Of a stretch of DNA of 64,000 nt, positions 1-18,989 are shown piece by piece. The position numbers were made by a program, and so were the translations under genes. Where the stretch lies: the NCBI GenBank assembly GCA_964017065.1, contig OZ024792.1, positions 4,521,754 to 4,585,753 of the forward strand, in the 5' to 3' direction. Under the pieces are notes generated by a model. The model did no database searches, was not told where the DNA came from, and worked only from the letters and a program-made list of their open reading frames with translations. The first letter of the stretch is position 1, and each line of letters begins with the position of its first letter. This DNA comes from Haliclona indistincta. Lineage: Eukaryota; Porifera; Demospongiae; Haplosclerida; Chalinidae.

Positions 1-2125
1 CAGTCTTCCCTGCTCCACTCTCTCCTGACACAACACAGCACTACGTGTGTAGCTAGAGTCGATTTTTTGCAAGTCACAGATCTTGTTTACCTGATGTCTT
101 CGGTTGTGTAGCATATTCTTGTAGGCATTGCCAGCTATAGCAAATACATGAGGAGGCATCTGTGAATCAGATCCTCTAGCAACACTCTGATATTGACTGG
201 AAACCTGTAGAGAACGATAATGAACTGACACTGGCAACCAATTTTTGCTTAAATGTAATAATTCCATGAAAACACGCAGTATACAATAGTGTACAACCAG
301 AGTAGGTCAGTTAGAGCAGTGGTTAGTGAGTAGTTATCATGTGCAATAGCTGTAATTTTCATGAGATTTTAAAAGTAAATAGCAGCAATTGCAGATTATT
401 TTTCGCAAAAATGCTGTTAGCATCTACACTCATGTAACATAATTATTCTTTAGTAATTGTCCACAGTACTGGAAAAATACATGTGTATCTAAAATTAAAC
501 TGTCCAAAATTTTATCATTAATTTGTGTACAAACCTCATCGTTGTATATGTCCAGTTTCTGGAATGGATTTACAGACACCAGGATGTCACCAACATACGT
601 GTAGATATGCTTGTTTTTATATCGGTGCATCAACTGACTCACTAGTACATCCTGAGGAAATTATTTTGTAGATCTCAATAAACATCAAAACCGTTCTAAC
701 TACCTCATCAATGTACTCTAGCTTTGCTAAGTTGTCGACTAGTTTTGTTTCCTTTACTGCCTCTTCTCGGCTATAGGAGAGAGTATGATTTGAAGGTGAT
801 CTTTATGCTACTCACTTCAAGGAAACATCTGCCGATGACGAAGGAGAGAGATTAGGAAAGTCTGCCAGACGTCGACCTCCATAGTAGGTATCAATGAGTT
901 GCATCAATTTGTGCCTTAGCTGGAGTGTAAGAGTGATAAAAGTGATATAACTAGGATCACACTACAAACCGTTTTGGGTATACTGCGAACATATCGGACA
1001 AACTCGTGCTTTAACATTTCTTGTGAAGTTGGTCTGACTTGGTAATCTTTGACTAGACACCTTGGTAAAGAAATTTTATCTCGGTGAACAGCAAGTAATT
1101 TTTATTTTTGGCTCACCTGGCAATGAATTTGTTGTAATTTCTCGACCAGCGATTTGGATTATGCAGTGTTGGGGCTGGGCTCCTGCAGGGAGGATTAAGT
1201 GACTTATTATTGATGCATTGTGCAATACCTTGGGATCTTGTAGAGAGCTCTGAGTGGATTTTCACCAAACAACGGTGGAGTACCATCTCCCAGTTCAATA
1301 GCCGTGATACCAAGCGACCACACATCAGTTCTTGCATCATACTCTGAATCAAGTTGATACTCACACGCGATCACCTCAGGTGACATCCAGTACGGTGTAC
1401 CGATGGCTGTGTGCCGTCTACCATAAGCTTGCTCTACCGAAGCAGATATACCTGTGAGAGAAGGACCATAGACTCATCTTACTGTTTCCACTCAACACTA
1501 ACCAAAGTCGATCAGCTTGATGTTCCCATCATACGTGATCATCACGTTTTGACCCTTAACATCACGATGCAGTACATTCTGACTATGCAGATAGTCTAAT
1601 CCTGCTAATACTTCTCGTAGCACATATGATATAATGTCCTCAGATAATGAATCTCCCTTCTCCTTCATCACTTTTACCAGGTCTGTCACAGAGCCTCCCA
1701 CACAGTACTGCAGAAGAAAGCTGCATCAAACAAAAGTATTGTTAATGTATTGTTCCTACCTCCATTACTATCCAAAGCTGTTCATCTGCTGAGTCTTGTT
1801 TCTTCAAGAAGCTTCCATAGAAGTCTACAATATTGTCATTATGTGAGTACTGCTCCAGTACACTCAGCTCAGCACGGATATCCTCCTCTTTGTCAAGGAC
1901 AGCATCCATTATCTTGATTGCTCCAATCATTCCTGTCCTCTTGTTGCGTCCCTTGAACACCACGCCATAGTTACCTTCACCTGAATGCCAATATACAGTC
2001 ACTACACTGCAGCTGTGCTGCATGATTCCTGATTTTATTTACTCGCCTATTTTTTCCACAAGTTCCCACAGCCCATCAGGACTTGGAAGACTCTCCACAA
2101 TAGGCAATACTTCGCTGTAAAGCAT
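1..2125 (-). CDS. MYO3: Class III myosin (kinase-myosin), N-terminal part, cut by window edge
   Basis: Class III myosins join a Ste20-like kinase to a myosin motor and act at tips of actin protrusions. The start at 2125 gives a short leader ending in KIG. Reading exons 2047-2125, 1760-1980, 1503-1707, 1229-1451, 1117-1182 and about 971-1063 gives GEGNYG (glycine loop), AIKIM (lysine), HRDVKGQN (catalytic loop), [12 protein letters not shown] and [11 protein letters not shown], so the kinase looks active. Further exons at about 835-925 and 540-645 read into the motor ([15 protein letters not shown]), then 110-220 ([11 protein letters not shown]), and the P-loop GESGAGKT lies at the very edge (about 1-60). 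The rest of the motor and the tail are outside the window. The first intron reads best as GC-AG. Family assignment is firm; the IIIA/IIIB split does not apply to sponges. Confidence 0.9.
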
Positions 2126-2935
2126 GTCTCGGCCTGCTCTCTGCTACTGCTGGCTTGGCGGGGCTACCTTGGGTGTGTCGCCATTCTGCAGTGTGTGAGG
2201 GTGGGGCACCTTTCAGCACCGCCCTTCATTATTGGATAGCTCTCGTTATAAAGCGCGTGAGCATCGTGGGGGATCTCGGTGCATGCTTGGCAAGCAAACA
2301 GGGATGGAAGCAAACCATTTCGAACATCTGCGCAAACGACAGGTAATAGATCGCCGCCACCAGCGAGCAAACACTCGCGAAGGCAGACCACGTCACAAGA
2401 ATACTTCACAAGACATCACAAAGGTAACACGAGGTCCACAATTAGGTGGAGCTCATTATTCTGCATGCTTCTCTGCTGCAGTATCCCGGAGCGGGAGAAT
2501 GTCTCGGGTTGACTACTATCTATCCAGACAGCTACCGTCGAGCTAGGGTGACATCAGCAAAACTGCCACGACGGTTCAAAGTAAGATCATTGAAATTTTG
2601 GGTTGTTTTAACTGCCAAAAAAAATTCGTTTTCTCTAGAACATTGACTACTTCATGCAGTGGTGATACACTGCACTGCGCAATTACAATAGCAGTAGAAC
2701 AGTTTTATTTCACAACAGCAGCAGCTGTTATAATAATTAAAATGTGCATTCATTGTCATAGTAACCCATAGCTTCACTATAATAATTTGTTGTCTTTTGT
2801 TCAAACACTATTGTCATGAGATTGTTAAAATTGTTATAATTGTGAATTGTCAGAATTGAGACATGATAATTAACAAACTGCAAAGAATGATCATTCCACT
2901 GTTTTAGCTATTGAAGTCAGAGATTGTCGAGATTG
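2126..2935. other. Intergenic, MYO3 upstream and MPND downstream region
   Basis: About 810 bp between the start of the myosin gene and the stop of the MPND-like gene, both on the minus strand. It should hold the myosin promoter and the MPND 3' end. Overlapping open frames at 2155-2646 have no recognisable protein and no support on either strand. I see no repeat here. Confidence 0.5.
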
Positions 2936-5900
2936 TCACTGGACTTGGAACGCTAGTTGTTCTATGAACGTGAAGAAAGTTTGGTCGGAGTTCTCTAAAG
3001 GAAACTTGGGCTGGACAGCGGCTAAAGAAGTCTGCAGGAAAAACCAATAAACAGATAAACTGCTTATTAAAATCAAGTTATTAACACCTTTAGTTTGTGA
3101 ACGAAAGGGATTCCTTCTCTCCAGAGAGTTTTTAGATTGACAAAATCCGGTCGGTGGCGATAGTAAGTAGCAAGACGATTCTGCAAACAGACAGTGAACA
3201 AGAAAGCAGTAACAAGACTGTGAGTACCATTTCATCAACTACAGCTTGTGTGAGGTAATGTTCCCAGGAGATTGAGTACTGGACTAAGATTGGAGATGCC
3301 TGTTGTTAGAGATAATAGCAAGTGAGAGACAAGTAGCTGATTCCAGCATCTTACGTGCTGTTCGCCTCTTCTGCACACACAGTAGGCAGTTATGGATGAC
3401 TGAATTTGTGTCTTCTTGTTGGCGAGATTAGGGCCTAAAGGCAAATACCGCACATGAGTTAACACCTACAGTGAGGGCGTTGCTATCTCACCAACAATAA
3501 GAGCAACACATGGAATCTGAGATCCTGCTAATTTGATCTTTTCTTGATATTCCAGCTGTTGAGTGATATCCTTGTGTGAGGGTGTGGCTTCATTGCTAGG
3601 GTGACTGTGATACCATCCAACCACTTGCAGCCCTTCGGTTTTTAATTTCTCCTGTATCTGAGCAAAGAATGAGAGGCAACACCAAGACACTGGTTACCTC
3701 TTTCTCAGCCACCATTCCCTCTTCTTCACTTGCTGTGTTACAGCGACAGGGAAATGCTTGAAGAATCTGAAGAGCTAGCATAATGGTGGGATAATTATTG
3801 TCATCACCTCACAGCCCACATGATACAATGAACACACAAAACACACATTTTGAAATATAATCCTAGTGAGACAGTCCTCCTAGATATCATAACTAAGTAG
3901 GTATGTCAATTTGAGCACAATGTTATTCTCAAACTCAGCTGATGTTTTTCATAGTACTACACTCAGCATAAGTTGCCAAGGCGACTAATCCAGAAGTTTT
4001 CACAAACACAGTGAACTATACTACCACCAACCATTAGAAGAAGGGTCAAAACGGCCTCCAAGGTAACCAGTCACTTCCGACCAACACAAGTGTGCATGGA
4101 AATCCTACAAATGATGAATAGATAGGATATATCATGAGTGATTTGGTACCATCAGAAGTAGAACATTAGACGACACTTCAACTGAGTAGGGCTGTTCTTG
4201 TCTGATGGCTTCAAAAGTGAGACATTCTATTAATTCACTTGTTCTATTGAAGAAACAAAATGTAAACACATGATTTCACATTTGACACCCACCACCTATA
4301 GCTCATAATCAAAATGTTAAATAAATTCACATAAGATCATTCTATTGCCCATTCAAGCAGCATTCCTTGACACTTACAAGGACAGTGCAGCTTGGTGAGT
4401 CACTTCAGCTGATTGCTTTGATGGTGCATTATCGCCCACTTCTTTACCTATGCCTGCCTGATGTAGCAAGGTGTCTGAAATATGAATAGCATGAAGTGAT
4501 ATCAGCGTGGGACTGCCAGGGTTATCGTGCTATCGTAACAAAACATTACATAATCTATATTCTTAGTCCATAGTAGGTTATCACGCGATTCTGTAACAAA
4601 CACTTAAAATGACCATTGTATCAGGGGTATTGTGGGGGCCGCTCCATCAGTAATTCACCTTACTTACCGCAATTAACTGTTAATACAACTAGGACTAGAA
4701 AACTTAAAATACCTACTATTTCTCAGCTAAGGCTATGTAAGTATGGATGCTGCTGTACAGCTCCTGTGAGATTTTGCTACCAAAAATTAATTGTAAACAT
4801 GACTTTAGCATGCACTAGTAAGAACTTCAAAAGCCAGCACCCAAACACATGCTCATTGTTAGGCAAGCTTCAAAGGAAGTTTCATTGTGAGCTGCAGGTA
4901 GACAAAAAGACCAGAATGCTTTGATGACATTATTGGGATTTGGTAGCAAGTAAAAGTATCCATTCAACCCCAAGGCTTCATACACACCATCAGTTGGGAA
5001 GTCATGATAACCTTTGGGCTGCTCAACTGGTGCTGCTTTCCTGAGAGAAGAGAGAGAGGTGTGGTTTAAATTCAAACTAGTGTATTGAAGAAGCCAGTGT
5101 GGTATAGACGACTAACAATACTGGGAGTGAACACAGTGTGTGTGTGAAGAGAAGGGAGGGACTACCAAGCCATTGAGGGTTGCTGGAGGTTACCTTCTCC
5201 TGCCTCTCTTGGCAGGTTGTCCCAACACTGGACCACTGTCTTGAATCTTGGTAGGAGAGGCCTAGAAGATAAACAGATATTCACATGGAATATCTATCAA
5301 AATGTAAACAATACCGTTGATAATCTGTTGTGCTTTTTAAGGTAGATGTTCTTGTATTGACTCAACTTGATCCCATTATACCTTATCTGATAAATAACAA
5401 TAATTAGAGAAACTATTACACATTTTTGGTGATAGTAACAGGGTGTATAATAGTATTGTGTAATACTGCAGGGCTGTTTTTTGTAGTTTCTGTATTTCAA
5501 AAAAATCACAAGCTCTACAGCAATGAACTTGTTCCATCAACAGATCAGAGCACAACTTCCAGTGTACGAAAATGCCAAATATCTAATCTTCATATCTATT
5601 CTACAACTTAACTTTTGCTGTGTTTTGACAATCATCACGGCCATTGACTTAAAATAATGACACTAATCGAACAGTAGTGTGGGAGAATGCCATATTGGTA
5701 TAAAACGTATGTTTGATACTTGTGTTATTCACTGCTCACATGTCCCCATCCAATCGCTGTTTTCTGGTGAGGATTGATAAGATTTTTGCAGTGAGATGCC
5801 CAAGCATAAGGAGATGCAAATATCTGTCCATTCCACTGTATTGTCCCTTCAGGTAGGAGGGTAGCACTATGTCGTCGCCCCTGGGGCACCAATACACTTA

Positions 5901-6025
5901 CTATCAAGAATTCAACGTCACATTCAGCTCACTAGATAATCAAACGTCAGTAACTCTTCTCCAGGTTCCAAAATTCCGTCAGTAATGAGTGAGAACATTG
6001 AGATACTTCGGCCAGCAACTGCCAT
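2936..6025 (-). CDS. MPND: MPN domain-containing protein (RAMA + JAMM metalloprotease)
   Basis: An MPND-type protein: an N-terminal RAMA domain followed by a JAMM metalloprotease domain. Exon 1 (5955-6025) starts MAVAGRS and leads into LITDGILEPGE; exon 2 (5740-5896) gives GRRHSATLLPEGTIQW and SPYAWASHCKNLINP, the RAMA signature. After linker exons at about 5190-5265, 5000-5040 and 4381-4474, the MPN fold begins with VSSNVLLLM and DFHAHLCWSEVTGYLGG (about 4030-4240), which supplies the metal-site glutamate. The exon at about 3490-3660 has GWYHSHPSNEATPSHKD, an intact HxH-x7-S-x2-D JAMM motif. Later exons give TQAVVDEM, FVNLKTLWREGIPF and the end FIEQLAFQVQ. It is therefore predicted to be an active zinc isopeptidase; substrate unknown. 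It diverges from the Ig receptor across 194 bp. The exon 1-2 junction is my best fit (58 bp intron). Confidence 0.85.
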
Positions 6026-6219
6026 TTTGTCGTGTTTGTGGTGAATGCCACGCCTACACCAACTCGATTATTACCTCGTACAACTGTAGCAAACTGCTCG
6101 TGCGTACACTGCCTGCTAGCTAGCTAGCTGCAAGCAAATGCTCACTCACTGCCAACTGCCTCCTCTTTTCTGCAGAGGACCGACAGCTAGGGAATAAACG
6201 CGTACGCCAGGTCTGGAAA

Positions 6220-9200
6220 ATGACACGTGGCGAGAGAGCCAGTGCGAAACTGCTATTGATGATTGCGATGCAGATGTCTTCCCTCATGCGAGCAGTATCA
6301 CAGACAGGTGGGTGGGTAGCTAGACTAGAGAGTACTTCTTGGAATAATGCACCTTTGTTGTTAAAATTAAGATTTTTCTATCTACACTAGATGCCCCGGA
6401 AGATTGTGCAACAGGCATTTATTACACAGCTGTTCCAGATTCAATGTTTCCAATATGCGACCCATTTGATCATCCACTGTCGATGCTATGTCGTGTAAAA
6501 ATTCATTCAAATCAAACAAATATGATGGACATGAACTGGTTCTTTGCTGAAGGAGGTGTTCCTGTTAGTAGTGCTGAACAATGTCCATTGCTTGAAGGAG
6601 ATACTGGAATGGAGTTGCTCAACAGCAGCACCAGACACACTGTGGTCAAACACTGGGATCCTGCAGAGCAAACTCTGAGTGTAACTTTGACAATAAACCC
6701 TCTACAAGAACAAGACATTGGTAGATACTGGTGCCAAGCCACTTTACCTGGAGTCGCACTAAGTCGCACTTCAGCTTACTGTCAAAGAGATGCAAGTCAG
6801 ACTTCATTCATACCATTTCCCTGTGAAACATTGTTCAGAGAAAGCAATGTCTGTGTTGCCCAAATCCCACAAACCACACCTACAGTGCTTATATCATCAA
6901 TTCCTGCTCTATCTTCTATTGTTGCGCCTATTTTAAATTCCCCTAGTATTGTTGCATCAGTGCTAGCTACAACACACTCATCCAGTCTTTCCCCATCAGC
7001 TACAAGTATATCAGATTTCAGTAGACCATCATATTTCGAATCATTCGCCATTGTCTCTTCCACGCAAACTCAAGTGACTTCCTTGCATATTGTGATGTCT
7101 TCCTCATCTTCCCATTATAGTCAGTCACCAACTTCCACTACTATTAACAAACCCGTCAGTGGTGAAAACTCTTCAAATGATGTTCTTGTCATGAGCATTG
7201 TTTTCTGTACACTGAGCGCCATCATACTACTAGCAACTGTTATAATAGCACTCAGTGTTATCAAATGTCATCAACGAATGCGTCGCTGGGTTCCAGAGCT
7301 GCACGTCAGTGAAGGTATGTGAGAGTAAAAATGGTTTAAAATGTGATTAGCAATCATATCTACTAGCAAACTGTCTACACATAATTTAATACCAAGATCA
7401 TAATTATCATTGGGGCGAGCCTGAGCGAGCCCCATACTGGTCGAAAACGTCCCCCGCGCTATCTATCTATCTATCTATCTAGCTATGTATGCGTACGTCA
7501 TTCCGTAAATGCCCCCGCGTTGTAATTCACCGGATGGTTTCAATTTTACTCAACTGAGACTGAGCAAGCGCAAAGATCGAGAAGGAGCATGACGATCGAC
7601 GTGATGCAGAGACTGAAGACTGACAGAGATAGGTTAGGCTAGAGAGAAGAAGCACGAGCGACGTGATGTCAGAGAGACTGAAGAACAGAGAGAGGTTAGG
7701 CCAGAGAGAAAGAGCATGAGCGACGTGATGCAGAGACTGAAGGATTACAGAGAGCGGTTAGGCTACAGCCATGCTACAGCAAATGAGAGAGAAGGAGCTG
7801 AGCGACGTTATGGAGAGACCAAAGAACAGAGAGATGACAGCTGCAGCAAATGAGAGAGATGCAGCATGAACGACGTGGTGCAGAGACTGAGGAACAGAGA
7901 GAGGACAGGCTGCTGAGAGCAGCAAATCAGCCTTCACTCGACTGCGGCACAAGTCAGTGCATCACGCCTTCCCAAATGCACCTCCTCGGCTAAATGCCTA
8001 CTTATGGCTACCAACACTACTCTCTCAGGCTCGCCCCACAAATGTCCTGCATTTCACTAGTTATAATTATTAGTTAACCCTCGTTTATGTGGGTGCTCTT
8101 GTGAATAGGGACCATCTTGATAACCAGGCTAAGGGTGCACAGTGTACTGACCATTTGTAACAAGAGCACCCACATGACTAATAATTATGATAGTGATTGG
8201 TTCTCTGATAGAATTCATGGTTTGGGTTAAGTACAGTAGTATAGTGAAACAATTAGATAAAAAATATATTTTTAGTGAAATCCTTTGTGCTCAAACAGAT
8301 CTGTAGCTGACTGCGTGTTGCAATATTCTTTGCTTATTATTATATTTTTGTTTGCAGGTTTAGAAACTGGTCATCAATCAATGACTAGCCAATCTCCTCA
8401 GCCTATGTAAGTGGAAAATGTTATAGTAACATATTTAATGCACCTACTGGCTCATTTAGTTGTTCACAGTAGATCATTTCCAGCAGACAGTGCAAATGCA
8501 TTATATAGCATGATCAATGCTTATTTATCATAGGCTGATGAACAGATTATTGTGTATTACTAGCTGTGCTAAAGATTTATATGAATGTTTACACAGATGT
8601 CATTAGCACTCATGCAATAATAATATTATTATTGCAACTAGTTTAGTCTGGTGAGAAATTTCTTGGATGAACCACAAAAAATAGCACCACAGGTGCTGAT
8701 GCAGCATGATAGCTGTATGCTGTATGCACATCAGTCTGACAACACGTTGAAGTAGCTATCTAGTTTTAACATGAGGTTGAGTTATGCAGAGTGAAGTTAG
8801 CTGTAGGCTGTGCTAGCTTGTTTGCGCTATTTGTTCAGACTCACTGCGCTACCTTGTAGTACAAATAGATTGTGTAGGCCTGGGGGCAGCCAACTGTGAA
8901 CAGTTTTGTCTTCAGAGAAGTCCAGATTGCCAGCAACAGCAATCAAGGTAGGAAAATCGTGCCATAACTCACGAACGGAGCCTTAAAATGAGATTTCTTT
9001 AATTCAGATCCGAAATAATGTTGATATCTGCCTGTGATGCCAGTTTCATCGCTTGGTTTTTAGCGAGCGTGAAGAAATGCTTGCAACAGACGGACAGACA
9101 GACCGACAGCATGATTACTGTATGCCTTGTGGCTCCATCCACCGAGGCATAATTATTTATATTATAATTATGTGTTAACTATGTTGAATATTTGATTCGT

Positions 9201-10346
9201 ACTTACAGCATACCAAAGACCATGGATTCCGCTTCATCAGATGGTCACACTCGCTTCCAGATTCACCAAATTCCTCAGAATCCACTGCATTCCACCTTAC
9301 AGAATATGAGCATCAACTTGGGCCCAAGCTCCATGTCAGTTAGTTCGGATATATATTCAGAAATAGGTCCGCCTCTACAAGATTCAAGTTTAAACCATCA
9401 CGAGATGCTAAGAACCAGTCCACCTGTACCTCCACGGCCAGTCACCAGCAGACAAGAGAATTTGTACGATGTTCCTGAGACTGATGATACCAGAAGCGTA
9501 ACACCACACACGTACACTCTTCCTGCTGATGCCCGAGAAGGAGCCACAATAGGTAGCACTTCTCGCAACACCACCATTGAGCATTATACATCAAGTACAG
9601 GAGATTCTTGGTTTGGTCGATGTTCACCAGTACTTGTAATTCAGCAGAGATACTCACCTCAAGCTGATATACTGGATGGAATTCCTGTTGGCATCAACCA
9701 TGGCTCGGATATGTCCTTGCAAACCCAAGCCTCGTCTGAAATACACGAAACTGATACAGAGAATGATGATGAGTCTGGAGTTAGTTTAGAGAGTATCACC
9801 CATGAGCCGCTGGAGGCCTACCTTCCACGAGATCACAGCTGGGTCATGGTGCACCTACCATTGGCTCAAGTGCAGCCCACAACATCAGTCAGTCTACAAC
9901 TTCCTCTCGGCTTCCTCAGATCTTCATTCGCTGAAGATATGCGAGACACTGCAGAACTGAGACCAGGCTGCGCTTCAGAGTCACCACCATCATCTTTCAC
10001 GCAACCAAGCAGACTGCTTGTCAGTAACACTGGAAACAGTTCACCATCTCCATCAACATCATCTGGATGCACAGACTTGTCTAAATACTCTGGTGACTAT
10101 GAGCGTGATCCACTATACATGGAGCGAATGCTACAACAACGAGCAGCCATGGTTGCAACAAACAATGAACTCTTGAGTAGTGCAGAGTCTGCTATATATT
10201 CACCACTCTCTCCTGTATCGCCACAACCACCACAAACTAGTGGGGAATTCGAACACCGTTACACTCCACTAAACTGCTACAGACTAGAGCCCACTCCAGC
10301 TTACTCTAGGCTGCAAAGGTATCAAGTGATCGAGACTACTGTGTAA
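6220..10346 (+). CDS. Single-pass Ig-domain receptor with tyrosine-rich cytoplasmic tail
   Basis: Four exons: 6220-6307 (hydrophobic signal peptide LLLMIAMQMSSLM), 6391-7314, 8358-8406 and 9209-10346; phases match throughout. Exon 2 carries one Ig-like domain (MLCRVKI, MNWFF, then DIGRYWCQA), a Ser/Thr-rich stalk of about 120 residues, and one membrane helix (SIVFCTLSAIILLATVIIAL) followed by basic KCHQRMRRW. The cytoplasmic tail of about 400 residues has candidate docking sites: IYSEI, NLYDVPE next to a PPVPPRP SH3-type motif, AIYSPL, HRYTPL, AYSRL, and a C-terminal ETTV that fits a class I PDZ ligand. The layout suggests an adhesion or immune-type signalling receptor. I recognise no specific orthologue. 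The second intron hosts two inverted-repeat elements. Confidence 0.8.
7411..8038. mobile_element. Inverted-repeat MITE in receptor intron
   Basis: A 628 bp block bounded by perfect 15 bp terminal inverted repeats, tggggcgagcctgag at 7411-7425 and its complement at 8024-8038. Inside are a short TATC run and several diverged copies of a purine-rich motif (gagaaggagcatgagcgacgtgatg), open on neither strand. No transposase. No clear target duplication seen. It lies wholly in intron 2 of the Ig receptor. Confidence 0.65.
8064..8187. mobile_element. Short foldback MITE
   Basis: A 124 bp element with inverted ends: taattattagt at the left and its complement at the right, with a second matched pair atgtgggtgctcttg / caagagcacccacat. 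It sits 25 bp after the larger element, so the intron is a nested or favoured landing site. Confidence 0.6.
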
Positions 10347-10600
10347 CTCATCCTCTGATACAGCAAGAATTAACACAATTTCATATAACAATTATTTTCT
10401 TACTGCAAATTTTCACTGCATATTATACACAAACACCCTTGTTCTCACTAACTGTTATCATTACAGCATTAGAGAGCATGCAAGGTGTTTGGGGGGCGAG
10501 CGCCCTACTCGCCCCCTTGAGCTATACTTGGTCATATGATACCCCTTCCTCCGACTCGCGGTTTTTTAGGCGTGACTACTGGGTGGAGCTAGCCAGGAGC
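10347..10600. promoter_or_regulatory. Intergenic region upstream of UBE4B with small hairpin
   Basis: 254 bp between the receptor stop and the UBE4B start. It must hold the receptor 3' end and the UBE4B promoter. A 9 bp perfect stem (gggggcgag at 10492-10500, complement 10508-10516) resembles the ends of the GGGGCGAG-type element at 7411 and may be a solo remnant. Confidence 0.45.
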
Positions 10601-17299
<6,699 letters not shown>

Positions 17300-17519
17300 A
17301 CAAACTGTATCAATAATTGATCATTCTGTTATTTGTTGATTCTACTGTAAGCAAGATTTCTATCTAATGACAACACTATAACTGAATCAAAAATACAAAA
17401 CTGTTAGTCTCATGTTAGTCTCATCTGTTTGGCTTGTTGACGGTTTGACGGTTTTAAACTAAAACCGAAAGTCACGATTAGTTCATGTTATCTCTTGTTT
17501 ATTCAAACACACTAGAAAC

Positions 17520-17527
17520 TATTTAAG
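17520..17527 (+). promoter_or_regulatory. TATA-like box of peptide gene 1 (degenerate)
   Basis: TATTTAAG, 90 bp upstream of the start codon, at the position where copies 2, 3 and 5 have TATATAAG. The conserved gtgcagtctttaccatc that follows in all copies probably marks the transcription start area. Confidence 0.55.
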
Positions 17528-17609
17528 TAGTGCAGTCTTTACCATCAAAGCATCGATCTCATTCTAGCTCATGATATCGTCTTTGACTTTGCCCTACAAT
17601 TCTCCAACC

Positions 17610-17861
17610 ATGAAGTGTGCCCTGGTCTTGGCTGTTGCAGCTGCCCTGCTGTTGGTGACTGTCAATGCTCGCCCAAACTTTAATGTCACTGAGGAGACGC
17701 TCATTCAAGATCAGGCCCTCATTGACTTTGGGAAGTGTGCTAAATGTGTGCTTGGCTCTTGCCTGACTTGCAAGGGTCCTTGTGTGGATGACAAGAGTAT
17801 CTGGAAATGTGCCAGTTGTATCGGGAATAACTGTATTGATTGCATCAAGGCATGCAAATAA
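17610..17861 (+). CDS. Secreted ten-cysteine peptide, array copy 1
   Basis: 83 residues. MKCALVLAVAAALLL...NA is a clear signal peptide with likely cleavage before RPNF. I chose this Met because upstream in-frame Mets would bury the hydrophobic core. An acidic spacer with one N-glycosylation sequon (NVT) precedes the core. The cysteine pattern is C-x2-C-x4-C-x2-C-x3-C, then eight residues, then the same pattern again, so the mature region is an internal duplication. No basic pair for prohormone cleavage is obvious. The gene lacks a coding intron; a GT...CAG pair just after the stop suggests a 3' UTR intron. It begins 311 bp after the UBE4B stop on the same strand. I do not recognise the family. 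Options include a host-defence peptide, a signalling peptide or a matrix protein; the sequence does not decide. Confidence 0.8.
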   Translation: MKCALVLAVAAALLLVTVNARPNFNVTEETLIQDQALIDFGKCAKCVLGSCLTCKGPCVDDKSIWKCASCIGNNCIDCIKACK

Positions 17862-18400
17862 AAGCACCAAGGTGACTTAAATGGTTTTATTACTTTTATA
17901 TATTTTTTTCCAGCAGATGCCATGCGTGTGTGTGACAAGAAGCCAGCAAGAACTTTACTATACCTATGCATGCTACAGCTGGTTGAGTGTCTCTATATCA
18001 GTGTAAACTCTTGTCAACTCTTGTAGATTGAAAAATCTTGTTATCTATGTTTATACAATATTTTTAACAACTTTTAAAAGATTTTCTTTCAACAGTGTGG
18101 GTTTGTAAATGCAACCTTGAACATACAGTTGCTATCTAGCATTGCGTATTTTACTGTAAGATAAAAATCTTAGTTTGAGCTGCATCAACAGAGAGAATTG
18201 ATTATAGAAGTTTAGTTTTCTCATTGGTTTGAACAGCTATTCACTGTCAGGCATAATTTCTTCTTAGCACCATAGTAGCACACTAGTATCTAGTGGAGCA
18301 CTGACAAGGTCCTGACAGAGAGTGGTTCTGGCACCTCTAGTCTGTCACTACTTTCTTCTCAAACTCTGAAGTTATGAATACCACAATCCAGGATAGCTAG
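17862..18400 (+). other. 3' flank of peptide gene 1
   Basis: Conserved among the five copies for about 500 bp: a candidate 3' UTR intron (gtgactt at 17870 to ccag near 17913), then gcatgctacagctg and gtgtctctatatcagtgtaaa. No coding content seen. Confidence 0.5.
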
Positions 18401-18960
18401 GATACAAGTACATTCCATGCTAAGAAAAAGCAGTTGAGCAGAGTAGTTAGTTTATCATCGACATACTCACAGTCTAGACCAAATACTGAAACTAGCCAAG
18501 ATCTCCAAACACCAAAATAACAGACGCATCTTGGATTTTTTGTCTTTCACAAAATTCAGAGTCTAATTGTAGTCTAAACAAACGCAGGATGACCAAATAA
18601 AAAGCTATTATCCTGTATTCAAAACATTGACTCAAAATTTAATGTTCTGGTTTTTATAGACAGAAAATAGTCTAACATAGACAGGTGTGTCTTCTCATTG
18701 TGGTGTTATGCTCAACAGCATTTTGCCTTTGTAGATCTTGTTTTCATAAGTCAACTATACACCTTACTCATAATGGTCTGCCAGTGTTCTGCCACACAAG
18801 TAGCACTTTTCTGTTGTATCTGTAACTACAGTATCATATTGTTACACATGGAAACAGGGAGGGTGTACCTGATGATGATGATGATCCTTTACTGTGTGTG
18901 GTCTTCTTTGCTAATTCTGCAGCAGCAAAACTTTGGAAATATGTGCTAATAGCTAGTGTA
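18400..18960 (-). pseudogene. EXD2-like exonuclease remnants after peptide 1
   Basis: Two decayed blocks match the exonuclease genes at 28-31 kb. 18405-18510 matches the exon with motif I (catactcacagtctagacc versus cgtactcacagtccatacc at 29008). 18760-18955 matches the C-terminal exon (gtctgccagtgttctgccac, tgtgtggtcttctttgctaa). Blocks are in the order opposite to a single gene, so they come from two neighbouring copies. Frames are broken. Confidence 0.7.
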
Positions 18961-18989
18961 AGTGCCTGGCCATCAATGATGAGAGTGGC

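Noticed and set aside
2155..2646. Small frames between myosin and MPND genes
   Set aside because: Overlapping frames on both strands with no recognisable content.
5260..5730. Separate gene in the long MPND intron
   Set aside because: AT-rich, no recognisable protein, and flanking MPND exons are consistent with one intron.
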